From NCBI GenBank assembly GCA_964440655.1, contig CAYTTA010000003.1, positions 1 through 64,000 of the forward strand: a stretch of 64,000 bases of DNA, read 5' to 3'. The translations under genes were made by a program, and so were the position numbers. The notes beneath the pieces are model-generated. The model had not been told where the DNA came from. It worked only from the letters and a program-made list of their open reading frames with translations, and did no database searches. Positions 37,869 through 46,880 of the stretch are shown one piece after another. The stretch is from CAYTTA01 sp964440655. Its GTDB lineage: Bacteria; Bacteroidota; Rhodothermia; Balneolales; Balneolaceae. Positions within the stretch are counted from its first letter, which is position 1, and each line of letters opens with the position of its first letter.

Positions 37869-38386
37869 ATGTCTGCATTCTGAATGCAGTTCCTAATATA
37901 CGGCCAAATCGTCTAAATGGAAAAGATCCTTTTGCTGCTCCGTGAATGTTGCGGAAAGGCGGAATCGTATCCGAATTCTTTCTGTTTAGATCTCTTCCAG
38001 GTACCACAATATGAGAATCCTTCATGAATATTCGAATGACTTCCAATTCAACAATCTCTACAGGATAAAGTGTGATATGTTGGCATAAACCGTTTTTATA
38101 GACTACATTGCCCCAGAATTATACTCGTCCTATAGATTTGGGAACTGGAACAACCCATTCGGCAGCAACCGTTCAAGAGCCTGAAATCCGGAGATCCGAT
38201 GAGGAACCCGCAATACAATTCATCGAAAAAAAGGGATAAGAAAGAAGAGAAAGGGGTTTGAAAGGATTGCATTCCTTAAAAAATGAGAGAAGAGAGTGGC
38301 CCGGACCATCCACCGAGGATCGGTCGCGACCACATATTGACAGACTTAGCCGCTACCTGAAACTCGAATCGATAGATCGGGATAAT
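37869..38386. other. intergenic region upstream of tRNA-Pro and of the response regulator
   Basis: 518 bases. A perfect 17-base palindrome CTGCATTC-T-GAATGCAG starts at about 37874. Facing right, TTG (38108-38110) and TAGATTTG (38133-38140), 22 bases apart, form a Bacteroidota-type promoter candidate for the response regulator. An in-frame TTG at 38258 would add 43 poorly conserved residues to that regulator and is not preferred. No other gene is seen. Confidence 0.4.
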
Positions 38387-38815
38387 ATGGTGGAAGTTCT
38401 TCTGGTGGAGGATAGCATGAGTGATGCGGAGCTGACCATGCGTGCGCTTCATAAAAACAACCTCGTAAACAGGGTGCTCCATCTCAAAGACGGTGTGGAA
38501 GCCCTCGATTATCTTTTCTCACGGGGCAGGCACTCTGATCGTGAACCGGCTCCGTTTCCAAAAGTGATCCTGCTGGATCTGAAAATGCCACGGCTCGATG
38601 GAATGGAGGTTCTGAGTGAACTGAAATCGAGTGAACGGACAAAGAGAATCCCTGTGGTCATTTTCACCTCATCCGGGGAGGATCCCGACATACGACAATG
38701 CTACGAGCTCGGAGCCAACAGTTACATCGTAAAACCGGTTGAATACGATGGATTCCAGCGGGCCCTCTCCGAAGTCGGGCTCTACTGGGTTCTTCTCAAC
38801 AAGCCGGCATACTGA
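38387..38815 (+). CDS. single-domain response regulator (Rcp1-like)
   Basis: 142 residues, a lone receiver domain: VEVLLVEDSMSDAELTMRAL with the acidic pair, phospho-acceptor Asp in VILLDLKMPRLDGMEVL, the Thr/Ser in VVIFTSSGEDPD and the Lys in ANSYIVKPVEYDGF. The pattern matches the Rcp1 type that pairs with phytochrome-like or hybrid kinases. The ATG at 38387 places the domain start correctly. It is 83 bases upstream of a receiver-kinase gene and probably forms a phosphorelay with it. Confidence 0.88.
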   Translation: MVEVLLVEDSMSDAELTMRALHKNNLVNRVLHLKDGVEALDYLFSRGRHSDREPAPFPKVILLDLKMPRLDGMEVLSELKSSERTKRIPVVIFTSSGEDPDIRQCYELGANSYIVKPVEYDGFQRALSEVGLYWVLLNKPAY

Positions 38816-38898
38816 CTCCAACTTGAATTTCACTCCATTTTGAAACTGGAACTGCCCGCCCGGCGCAGGTCGCTCAACGGGACCGGTAAAGAAAAAAA

Positions 38899-40005
38899 AT
38901 GGCGCAGAACAAGCTGAATCTGCTGATTATCGAAGACTCGGAGTATGATGCAGACCTGCTGGTTCATCAGCTTCGAAGAAACGGATTTGAACTGGATTAC
39001 ACATTGATCGGCTCGGCCGATCAGGTGGAGCAGACATTGCAGGATAAATCCTTCGATCTGGTCATCTCGGACTATAACCTGTCGGGAAATACTTCCGGCA
39101 TCGATGCACTCCGGAGGGTCAAGGAGTACGACTCCATGCTTCCTTTCGTTCTGATTTCCGGGCTGGTCACGGCCGACCAGGAGAACGAAATCCTGCAGCT
39201 TGGAGCCAACGAAGTCATTCTGAAAAGCAACCTGAACCGCCTCCCCTACTCCATCCGCCGGATCCTCTACGAGGTAGCGGATAAAAAGAAACTTCAGAAC
39301 CTGATCCATGCCAAAGACATGATCATGTCCATCATGTCCCACGATCTGAAGGGGATGATCGAGGGGATCATGGTGCTGGCGGAATTTCTTCAGGAGGATG
39401 CCGCGGAGCTTCCGGGGGGGGAGTCGATCCGGGAGAGCCTCGATCTGATCGCGCGTTCCGCCCGTTCCAGCTCGCAGATGCTCGACAACCTGCTGAACTG
39501 GACCCTGGTCCGGATCGGGGCGTTTGAGCCGGAGTTCAAGCCGATCAATCTGACCGAGTGCCTGAGGCTCTCCGTAGAGGCGTACCGTTCACGGGCAGCG
39601 GGCAAAGAGATCTCCATAGAACTGGAGCTGTCCGGTCCTGTGACGATCCGGGCGGACTGGAACATGCTCTCGATCGTATTCCGGAATCTGGTCTCCAACG
39701 CAATCAAATTCTCCAATCCCGAAAGCAGGCTTCGGGTCCGTCTGGAGGAGAGTGTGGAGCATGTGACCATTCACTTCACCGATCAGGGAATCGGAATTCC
39801 CCCCCGGATCATGAAGGATCTTTTTGATCCTGACAACAGACCCAGACGTCCCGGAACCCGGGAAGAGCAGAGCACAGGTCTCGGTCTGCTGCTCAGCATG
39901 GATGTGGTCCGCCTCCACAACGGAACAATCGAGGTCGAGTCGGAGGAGGGGCATGGAAGCACCTTCTCCGTCCATCTGCCGAAAGATCCTCAGGAGATAT
40001 CGTAA
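38899..40005 (+). CDS. receiver-histidine kinase hybrid (cytoplasmic)
   Basis: 368 residues. An N-terminal receiver ([17 protein letters not shown], Asp in [10 protein letters not shown], Lys in [11 protein letters not shown]) joins by a helix to a HisKA-like segment ([18 protein letters not shown], His about 149) and an ATPase domain with N-box [15 protein letters not shown]1 [12 protein letters not shown] and G2 [13 protein letters not shown]. No membrane segments. Receiver-first kinases usually relay signals from another kinase. Its last 16 bases overlap the convergent metH. Confidence 0.88.
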   Translation: MAQNKLNLLIIEDSEYDADLLVHQLRRNGFELDYTLIGSADQVEQTLQDKSFDLVISDYNLSGNTSGIDALRRVKEYDSMLPFVLISGLVTADQENEILQLGANEVILKSNLNRLPYSIRRILYEVADKKKLQNLIHAKDMIMSIMSHDLKGMIEGIMVLAEFLQEDAAELPGGESIRESLDLIARSARSSSQMLDNLLNWTLVRIGAFEPEFKPINLTECLRLSVEAYRSRAAGKEISIELELSGPVTIRADWNMLSIVFRNLVSNAIKFSNPESRLRVRLEESVEHVTIHFTDQGIGIPPRIMKDLFDPDNRPRRPGTREEQSTGLGLLLSMDVVRLHNGTIEVESEEGHGSTFSVHLPKDPQEIS

Positions 40006-43000
40006 TCGAGGATGGGTGAGAGCCACCTCTCCATCTCTTTCAGTGGAATCTCTTTCCGTGCGGCATAGTCTGCCACCTGGTCCCTGCCGATTTTACCCAC
40101 ACTGAAATAGCGCGCCTCCGGATGGCTGAAATAGAGTCCGCTCACCGAGGAAGCCGGAGACATGGCGTAATGCTCCGTCAGGCTGATTCCCGCATTTTTC
40201 TCCACTTCAAGCAGGTCAAAGAGAGTCCGCTTTTCCGTATGGTCGGGTTGAGCCGGATAGCCCGGAGCAGGACGGATCCCCTGATACTCCTCCCGGATTA
40301 GCTGCTCGTTGCTCAGGCACTCATCCCGGGAATAGCCCCACACCTCTTTCCGGACCCTTTCGTGGAGATACTCGGCAAAAGCCTCGGCAAGACGGTCCGA
40401 GAGTGCCTTGGCCATGATCGCCTGATAGTCGTCCAGGTCCTTCTCAAAGATCCGGACCAGTTCGTCGGTCCCGATTCCCGCCGTGACAGCGAATGCGCCG
40501 ATGTAATCGTCGATCCCGCTCCCGCGCGGAGCGATGTAATCCGACAGGGCCTTGTTGGATTCCCCCCGACGTTTTACCGTCTGCTGCCGGAGCGTCCGGA
40601 AACAGGCGATCACCTTGTCACGATCTTCCGGATCATAGACCTCTATGTCGTCCCCCACAGAGCTTGCCGGGAAAATTCCGTAGACCGCATTTGCTGTAAG
40701 GAGCTTCTCCGAGATGATCCTGTCGAGCAGACGGTTGGCATCTTCATAGAGTTTGCGGGCCGTCTCTCCATACTTCTCATCCCGGAAGATGGCCGGAAAC
40801 TTCCCTTTCATCTCCCAGGTGATAAAAAATGGAGACCAGTCGATGTAATTCCGAAGAACTTCAAGGGGCAGGTCACGGATCACCTGGACTCCGAGCCGGG
40901 CGGGTACCACCGGCGGCGGATTTTTGGCCCATTCAATCATCGTGGCATTCCGGCGTGCCTCCCCGATCGGAAGAAGTTTCACCTTTCGTTTGCGTCTGGC
41001 ATGCTGCTCGCGCAACTCTTCATACTCTTTCCGGATCGACTCGACATACTCCTCCCGCCGGGTCTCCGAAACCAGATTGCTTGCCACAGTCACACTCCGC
41101 GAGGCATCCAGCACATGAATGACCGGAGTCTCGCAGGCAGGATCGATCTTGACGGCTGTATGGATACGCGATGTGGTCGCACCACCGATCAGAAGCGGCA
41201 GCGTCACTTTCCGGCGCTTCATCTCCGAGGCGACATGAACCATCTCATCGAGCGACGGGGTGATGAGGCCGCTCAGGCCGATGATATCCACATTGTGTTT
41301 TTCCGCCTCATCGAGAATCTTGTCGGCCGGGACCATGACTCCCAGGTCGATCACATCGAAATTGTTGCACCTGAGAACCACACCCACAATGTTCTTGCCG
41401 ATATCGTGCACATCCCCCTTTACAGTCGCCATCAGGATCCGCGCTTTTGCCTGCTCGGTGTCGCTCGCTTTCTGCTCTTTTTCGATGTAGGGAATCAGAT
41501 GTGCCACTCCTTTTTTCATCACACGGGCACTCTTGACAACCTGGGGCAGAAACATCTTCCCGGCGCCGAAAAGATCGCCGACCACATTCATGCCATCCAT
41601 CATCGGGCCTTCAATCACCTCGATCGGATAGGGGAAGTTCTGACGGGCCTCCTCGACATCTTCCACGATGTAGTCCACAATCCCCTTGACCAGGGCATGC
41701 TTGATCCTCTCGTTTACCGGCAGGGAGCGCCACTCTTCCACTTTCTTGTCGCTCTCCCCTCCCTCGTCTCGGATCTGCTCGGCGAATTCAAGAAGCCGCT
41801 CGGTCGCATCCTCCCGGCGATTGAGCAGTACATCCTCCACCCGCTCGAGAAGATCCTTCGGTATCTCCTCGTAAACCTCCAGCTGCCCCGCATTGACAAT
41901 GGCCATATCGAGACCGGCCCGGATGGCGTGGTAAAGAAAGGCCGAATGCATCGCTTCTCTCACCACCTTGTTGCCCCGGAATGAGAAGGAGATGTTGCTC
42001 AGCCCACCGCTCACATTCGCTCCCGGCAAATTCTCCTTGATCCAGCGTGTGGCGCGGATAAAATCGACAGCGTAGTTGTTATGATCGGCAATGCCGGTGG
42101 CCACCGTCAGGATGTTGGGGTCGAAGATGATATCCTGCGGCCGGAAACCCACCTCCTCCGTCAGGATCCTGTACGCTCTCTCGCAGATCTCGACCCGGCG
42201 CTCGTACGTATCGGCCTGGCCTTTTTCATCGAATGCCATGACGATGACGGCTGCACCGAAATCGAGGATGGTCTGCGCCTGGTTGCGGAAGACCTCCTCT
42301 CCCTCCTTCAGGCTGATCGAGTTGACCACTCCCTTGCCCTGGAGCTGGCGCAAGCCTGTCTCCAATACACTCCAGCGGGATGAGTCCAGCATCACCGGTA
42401 CGCGCGCGATCTCCGGATCGGTCGCCATCAGCCGGAGAAAAATGTCCATCACCTTCTCCGACTCGAGCATTCCCTCATCCACATTCACATCGATCATCTG
42501 CGCCCCGTTCTGCACCTGTTGGGCGGCGACCGATAAGGCTTGCTCATACTGCTCGTTCTTGATCAGGTCACGGAAGACACTTGAACCGGTAACATTGGTC
42601 CGTTCGCCGATGTTGACAAAATTGGTTTCCGGCCGGATTACCAGCGGTTCGAGTCCGCTGAGCCGCAGCCAGGGCTCCTGCTTCGGAATTCTTCGCGGCT
42701 TGTGCCGGGCCACCTCATCGACAATCACCCGAAGATGTTCCGGAGTGGTCCCGCAGCAGCCTCCTACCAGATTGACCAGCCCTTCAGAAGCGTAGTCGGC
42801 GAGCTGTTGCGCCATGAATTCCGGCGACTCATTGTACTCCCCCATCTCATCCGGAAGCCCCGCATTGGGGTAGAGGCTCGTGTAGCAGGTGGCATGACGG
42901 GCAAGCTCGCTGATGTAGGGCCTCATCTGATCGGAACCGAGCGAACAGTTCAGCCCGACGCTCAGGAGCGGGTTTGCGTGGGAGATGGAGATCCAGAACG

Positions 43001-43685
43001 CTTCGGTGGTCTGCCCGGAGAGCGTGCGTCCGCTCTGGTCCACGATGGTTCCCGAGATCATGATCGGCAGCCTCCTGCCGATCTCGCGGGCATGCCGGTG
43101 GATCGCATAGATCGCCGCCTTGGCATTGAGGGTGTCAAAAACGGTTTCGACCAGCAGCAGATCGGCACCCCCGTCCACCAGGCCCCGGATCTGTACCGTA
43201 TAGGCATCGACCAGTTGATCGAAGGTAAGTGCGCGGAATCCGGGGTCCTCAACATCCGGGGAGATCGAGAGCGTCTTGTTCGTCGGACCGATCGCACCGG
43301 CCACAAAGCGTGGTCTCTCCGGAGTCTTCCGGGTAAATCGGTCCGCACACTCCCTCGCCAGAGCGGCGGAAGCCACATTGAGCTCATAGGCACGGTCGGC
43401 CAGACCATAATCCTCCTGAGAGATCGGGGTCGAGTTGAAGGTATTGGTCTCGATGATATCGGCACCTGCATCGAGATACTGGTCATGAATCTCCCGGATG
43501 ACATCCGGACGTGTGAGCGAAAGCAGGTCGTTGTTCCCCTTCAGGTCCCGCTCGAACTCCCTGAAAAGATCTCCCCTGAAATCCTCCTCACTCAGCCCGT
43601 ATCGCTGGATCATCGTTCCCATCGCGCCATCAAGCACGAGGATCCGCTGTTCCAGTAACTTCCAGAGTGGGTGATGATCTTTCAT
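39990..43685 (-). CDS. metH: cobalamin-dependent methionine synthase
   Basis: Transfers the methyl group of methyl-tetrahydrofolate to homocysteine via methylcobalamin. 1231 residues with all modules: homocysteine domain ([10 protein letters not shown] at the start; zinc cysteines in [11 protein letters not shown] near 305-310); folate domain ([23 protein letters not shown]); cobalamin domain with axial His760 in [12 protein letters not shown]; reactivation domain ending in the [18 protein letters not shown] block. Its 3' end overlaps the receiver-kinase gene. It is divergent from metF, which supplies its folate substrate. Confidence 0.97.
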   Translation of the reverse strand: MKDHHPLWKLLEQRILVLDGAMGTMIQRYGLSEEDFRGDLFREFERDLKGNNDLLSLTRPDVIREIHDQYLDAGADIIETNTFNSTPISQEDYGLADRAYELNVASAALARECADRFTRKTPERPRFVAGAIGPTNKTLSISPDVEDPGFRALTFDQLVDAYTVQIRGLVDGGADLLLVETVFDTLNAKAAIYAIHRHAREIGRRLPIMISGTIVDQSGRTLSGQTTEAFWISISHANPLLSVGLNCSLGSDQMRPYISELARHATCYTSLYPNAGLPDEMGEYNESPEFMAQQLADYASEGLVNLVGGCCGTTPEHLRVIVDEVARHKPRRIPKQEPWLRLSGLEPLVIRPETNFVNIGERTNVTGSSVFRDLIKNEQYEQALSVAAQQVQNGAQMIDVNVDEGMLESEKVMDIFLRLMATDPEIARVPVMLDSSRWSVLETGLRQLQGKGVVNSISLKEGEEVFRNQAQTILDFGAAVIVMAFDEKGQADTYERRVEICERAYRILTEEVGFRPQDIIFDPNILTVATGIADHNNYAVDFIRATRWIKENLPGANVSGGLSNISFSFRGNKVVREAMHSAFLYHAIRAGLDMAIVNAGQLEVYEEIPKDLLERVEDVLLNRREDATERLLEFAEQIRDEGGESDKKVEEWRSLPVNERIKHALVKGIVDYIVEDVEEARQNFPYPIEVIEGPMMDGMNVVGDLFGAGKMFLPQVVKSARVMKKGVAHLIPYIEKEQKASDTEQAKARILMATVKGDVHDIGKNIVGVVLRCNNFDVIDLGVMVPADKILDEAEKHNVDIIGLSGLITPSLDEMVHVASEMKRRKVTLPLLIGGATTSRIHTAVKIDPACETPVIHVLDASRSVTVASNLVSETRREEYVESIRKEYEELREQHARRKRKVKLLPIGEARRNATMIEWAKNPPPVVPARLGVQVIRDLPLEVLRNYIDWSPFFITWEMKGKFPAIFRDEKYGETARKLYEDANRLLDRIISEKLLTANAVYGIFPASSVGDDIEVYDPEDRDKVIACFRTLRQQTVKRRGESNKALSDYIAPRGSGIDDYIGAFAVTAGIGTDELVRIFEKDLDDYQAIMAKALSDRLAEAFAEYLHERVRKEVWGYSRDECLSNEQLIREEYQGIRPAPGYPAQPDHTEKRTLFDLLEVEKNAGISLTEHYAMSPASSVSGLYFSHPEARYFSVGKIGRDQVADYAARKEIPLKEMERWLSPILDYDIS

Positions 43686-43716
43686 TGTTTTTATGGTTGT
43701 ATCAATTGATCTTTAT

Positions 43717-43850
43717 TTGCTTAATGTCTGGGAGGAACCGGATACCAAACGGATCCGGTGGCGGACTACCCCATGTACCCCCGCCGTCGCCTGCCACACC
43801 GAATCACCTGCCTGCGGCTGTCTGATCGACCGGGTTTGCCGGTCAATTGG
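43717..43850 (+). promoter_or_regulatory. structured leader between metH and metF, possible cobalamin riboswitch
   Basis: On the plus strand the region has a hairpin CCGGAT/ATCCGG at about 43738-43757 preceded by GGGAGGA, then GCGGACTACCCC, and CACCGAATCACCTGCC (43797-43812), which resembles the 3' B12 box (for example CCCGAAGACCTGCC). A perfect 6-bp hairpin GACCGG/CCGGTC follows at 43828-43844. The order resembles cobalamin riboswitches, but the GGGAA and the core CACTG-like elements are not exact, so the assignment is weak. It would act on metF. Confidence 0.25.
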
Positions 43851-43884
43851 GATAAGGTACTGTTAAACCTGCTTAAAATGCAGT

Positions 43885-44847
43885 ATGAAAGTTATAGAAC
43901 ATTACGAGAAAGCGACTGAACCACTGATTTCGTTCGAAATCATTCCACCCAAACGGGGAGGGTCGGTCAAGATGCTTTTCGATTCGATCGAAAAACTGAT
44001 GCCCGTCCGTCCTCCCTTTATCGACGTGACCTATCATGCTGCCGAGTCTTACCTGGAAGAGCAGCCGGACGGGTCATTCAAGCGGCATATCAAGAGAAAG
44101 CGGCCCGGCACAATCGGACTCTGCGCAGCGATCCTGCACCGGTTCGGAATCGATCCCGTACCCCACCTGATCTGTGAGGGGTTCACCAAGGAGGAGAGCG
44201 AGGATGCCCTTATCGAGCTCAACTATCTGGGCATCGACAATGTTTTTGCCATCCGTGGTGATTCTGTGAGCGGATCGATCAACAAGTGGAAAAACGGTAC
44301 GGTAAACAAGTACGCCATCGACCTGGTGCGTCAGATCCAGAACATGAACCGGGGGGTCTATCTGGAGAACATCACCAACGCCGACCCCACCCACTTCTGT
44401 GTCGGAGTGGCGGGGTATCCCGAAAAACATTTTGAGGCGCCCAATCTGACTCAGGACATCCTCCGCCTGAAGGAGAAGGTCGATGCCGGCGGGGAGTATG
44501 TTGTCACGCAGATGTTTTTCGACAACGACCGTTTCTTCCATTTTGTGGAGAAGTGCCGGGAAGCCGGAATTGAGGTTCCGATCATCCCCGGCATCAAGGT
44601 GCTGACACTCGAAAAGCACCTGACCTCCCTGCCCAAACATTTTCATCTCTCCATCCCCGACCCGCTGGCCAACGAGGTGCTCGCCGATCCGAAAAAGGCT
44701 CATGAGGTGGGTACCGAATGGTGTGTCGAACAGTGCACCGAACTGCTGGATCACGGCGTGCCTGGAATCCACTTCTATGTGATGGGGGACCCGCAGCCGG
44801 CACTCGACGTGATCCGCCGGCTTCCGGTAGGAACCAGCGCCACGTAG
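43885..44847 (+). CDS. metF: 5,10-methylenetetrahydrofolate reductase
   Basis: Reduces methylene-THF to methyl-THF, the substrate of MetH. 320 residues; signature segments are PLISFEIIPPKRGG near the start, FIDVTYHAA, LCAAILHRFGIDPVPHLICEG, the FAD-contacting NVFAIRGDS, VTQMFFDNDRFFHFV and the C-terminal GVPGIHFYVMGDP. Single-domain bacterial form without the eukaryotic regulatory half. It is divergent from metH; its leader may carry a riboswitch. Confidence 0.95.
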   Translation: MKVIEHYEKATEPLISFEIIPPKRGGSVKMLFDSIEKLMPVRPPFIDVTYHAAESYLEEQPDGSFKRHIKRKRPGTIGLCAAILHRFGIDPVPHLICEGFTKEESEDALIELNYLGIDNVFAIRGDSVSGSINKWKNGTVNKYAIDLVRQIQNMNRGVYLENITNADPTHFCVGVAGYPEKHFEAPNLTQDILRLKEKVDAGGEYVVTQMFFDNDRFFHFVEKCREAGIEVPIIPGIKVLTLEKHLTSLPKHFHLSIPDPLANEVLADPKKAHEVGTEWCVEQCTELLDHGVPGIHFYVMGDPQPALDVIRRLPVGTSAT

Positions 44848-44926
44848 GCAGTCAGACCTCTTAGCCGGTCCTCTTAGAAGGAGGCGTTGCCTTCAGCAGG
44901 AAGGGAGCAGCTTCAAATAGAACGGT

Positions 44927-46678
44927 TCAGCGCCGCGCGATCCAGAGGGCAAACTCTTCGGCGCTCAGTGCATTGACCACCCGGGAGGCGTCAAACCACC
45001 CCTTGCGTGCGATCCGGACCCCGTACCGGATGTAGTCGATCTCACTGATCCGGTGGGCATCGGGGTTGATCGAGGTCCACATACCCGCCTCACGCGCCTT
45101 CCGGCCATAACGCCAGTCCAGATCGAGCCGAAGGGGATTGGCGTTGATCTCGATCGCCGTATTGTGTGCTGCGGCCGTCTCTATCAGCCGCTCCATATCG
45201 AGACTGCTCCCCTCCCGCCGGAGAAGAAGGCGGCCGGAGGGGTGACCGACTATCCGGGTGGCGGGGTGTTCGATCGCCCGGCAGAACCGCTCTGTCATCT
45301 GCTCCCGCGGCATGTCGAGAGCGGAGTGGACGCTGGCGATCACAAAATCGAACCCCTCAAGAATCTCGTCGGGATAGTCGAGCGAACCGTCGGGGAGGAT
45401 GTCGGACTCGATCCCCTTGAAAACGGTGAATTCAATCCCCTCCTCTTTCAACCTCAGATTCAATTCGTCGATCTCTTCCCACTGCCGCCGGACATCTTCC
45501 ACGGAGAGTCCTCCCGCGTAGGCCGCCGAACGGGAGTGGTCGCTGATTCCCAGGTAGGAGTACCCCCGGCTGATAGAGGCGCGGGCAAGCTCCTCGATCG
45601 TATTGCGCCCGTCACTCCAGCGGCTGTGCGCATGGATCACCCCGCGGATTTCCCCCTCTTCAAGCAGAGGCAGCTCCTTGTGTTTCTCAAACCACTCGAT
45701 CTCCCCGTTATCCTCCCGCAGCTCGGGGGGAATCCAGGAGAGCCCCAGACGCGAGTAGATCTCCTGTTCGGAAGATGACGGAACCGGATGATCGAAATCG
45801 GTCTCCCCCTCCCCGTCGAGCCGGAAGAGCCCGTACTCATTCAGCGCCATCCCGCTCTGCCTTGCGCGACCCCTGAGCCGCACATTGTGTTCCTTGCTCC
45901 CGGTAAAGTAGATCAGCGCAGCCGGGAACTGATCGGGTCTTACAATCCGAAGATCGATCTGACGCCCCCCTGCCGTCCGGACCGAACTTTTGGTCTCGCC
46001 CCTCCCCAGCACCTCCACCACCATCTCATTCCCGATGAATGCATCGAAGATCCCCGGCACGCTCTCCTCCCCGGCGGCAATGACGATGTCGATGTCGCCG
46101 ATCGTCTCCCGGCTCCTGCGCAGGGAGCCGGCCAGCTCGATCTGCAGGATCCCTTCGAGGGGGGAGAGAAAATCGAGCATCCGGCCGGCATCCTCAAGAG
46201 CCTCGCTCAACAGATTTCTCTGGCCGAACTGCTCCAGCCATTCGATCGAGCTCAGAATGTTCCTGGCAGACTTCTCGCCCAGTCCGGGCAGACGGGCGAC
46301 CCTCCCGTCCAGACACGCCTCCTTCAGCTCATCGATCCGGCGTATCCCCAGCTCTTTATGAATCCGCACAATCTTCTTGGGACCGAGACCCGGTATCCGG
46401 AGCCACTCGAGCAGCTCGACCGGAACGCGGCTCTTCAGCTCTTCAAGCACCGGCATCCTTCCGCTCTCCGCCCAGGCTGTTATCTCGGCCGCTATTGATT
46501 TGCCGATCCCATCAAGCTCCGTAAGCCGTTCTTCCCGGATCAGGTCATCCACGGGCCGGGCGAGTCCTTCGATCGACTGTGCGGCCCGGTCGAAGGCAAT
46601 GGAGCGGTAAACACTCTCCCCGGCCAGCTGCATCAGGCGATAGACCTGCCGGAGGGTTTGGGCAAGTTCGTAGTTCAT
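44927..46678 (-). CDS. polX: DNA polymerase/3'-5' exonuclease PolX
   Basis: Family X repair polymerase with a C-terminal PHP exonuclease, used in base-excision repair. 583 residues. The polymerase half has two helix-hairpin-helix segments (LDGIGKSIAAEI, IPGLGPKKIVRIHKEL and LPGLGEKSARNIL) and the nucleotidyltransferase motif GSLRRSRETIGDIDIVIAA with catalytic aspartates. The PHP half starts with GVIHAHSRWSDGRNTIEEL and includes YLGISDHSRSA and SVHSALDM. The ATG at 46678 precedes the HhH domain directly; an earlier ATG at 46726 would add 16 odd residues. Confidence 0.95.
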   Translation of the reverse strand: MNYELAQTLRQVYRLMQLAGESVYRSIAFDRAAQSIEGLARPVDDLIREERLTELDGIGKSIAAEITAWAESGRMPVLEELKSRVPVELLEWLRIPGLGPKKIVRIHKELGIRRIDELKEACLDGRVARLPGLGEKSARNILSSIEWLEQFGQRNLLSEALEDAGRMLDFLSPLEGILQIELAGSLRRSRETIGDIDIVIAAGEESVPGIFDAFIGNEMVVEVLGRGETKSSVRTAGGRQIDLRIVRPDQFPAALIYFTGSKEHNVRLRGRARQSGMALNEYGLFRLDGEGETDFDHPVPSSSEQEIYSRLGLSWIPPELREDNGEIEWFEKHKELPLLEEGEIRGVIHAHSRWSDGRNTIEELARASISRGYSYLGISDHSRSAAYAGGLSVEDVRRQWEEIDELNLRLKEEGIEFTVFKGIESDILPDGSLDYPDEILEGFDFVIASVHSALDMPREQMTERFCRAIEHPATRIVGHPSGRLLLRREGSSLDMERLIETAAAHNTAIEINANPLRLDLDWRYGRKAREAGMWTSINPDAHRISEIDYIRYGVRIARKGWFDASRVVNALSAEEFALWIARR

Positions 46679-46725
46679 GGAGGAAGTATATCCAAAATCT
46701 CCGTATCTTGGCAGGCAGAAACCCA

Positions 46726-46804
46726 AGGTTAGGGGTGCTTGCGCACGCGGGCTGAGATCATACCCTATGCACCTGATCCGGATAATACCGGCGAAGGGAA
46801 ACCT
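46726..46804 (+). promoter_or_regulatory. thiamine pyrophosphate (TPP) riboswitch
   Basis: Clear THI element. P1 pairs AGGTT (46726-46730) with AACCT (46800-46804); GGGGTGC opens the pyrimidine-sensing arm, GCTGAGAT...ATACCC and ACCTGATCCGGATAATACCGGCGAAGGGAA follow the consensus closely. Downstream, CCTCCCTCTT (46846-46855) can pair with AAGAAGGAGG (46866-46875), the ribosome-binding site of the receptor gene, with one C-A mismatch; this suggests translational shut-off when TPP is bound. A possible promoter -7 box TATCTTG lies at 46704-46710. Confidence 0.95.
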
Positions 46805-46880
46805 GAACTGCCTCTCTCTGTGCGGTTCAGATCTGCAAGTCTACCCCTCCCTCTTACGATGAAAAAAGAAGGAGGATCTC

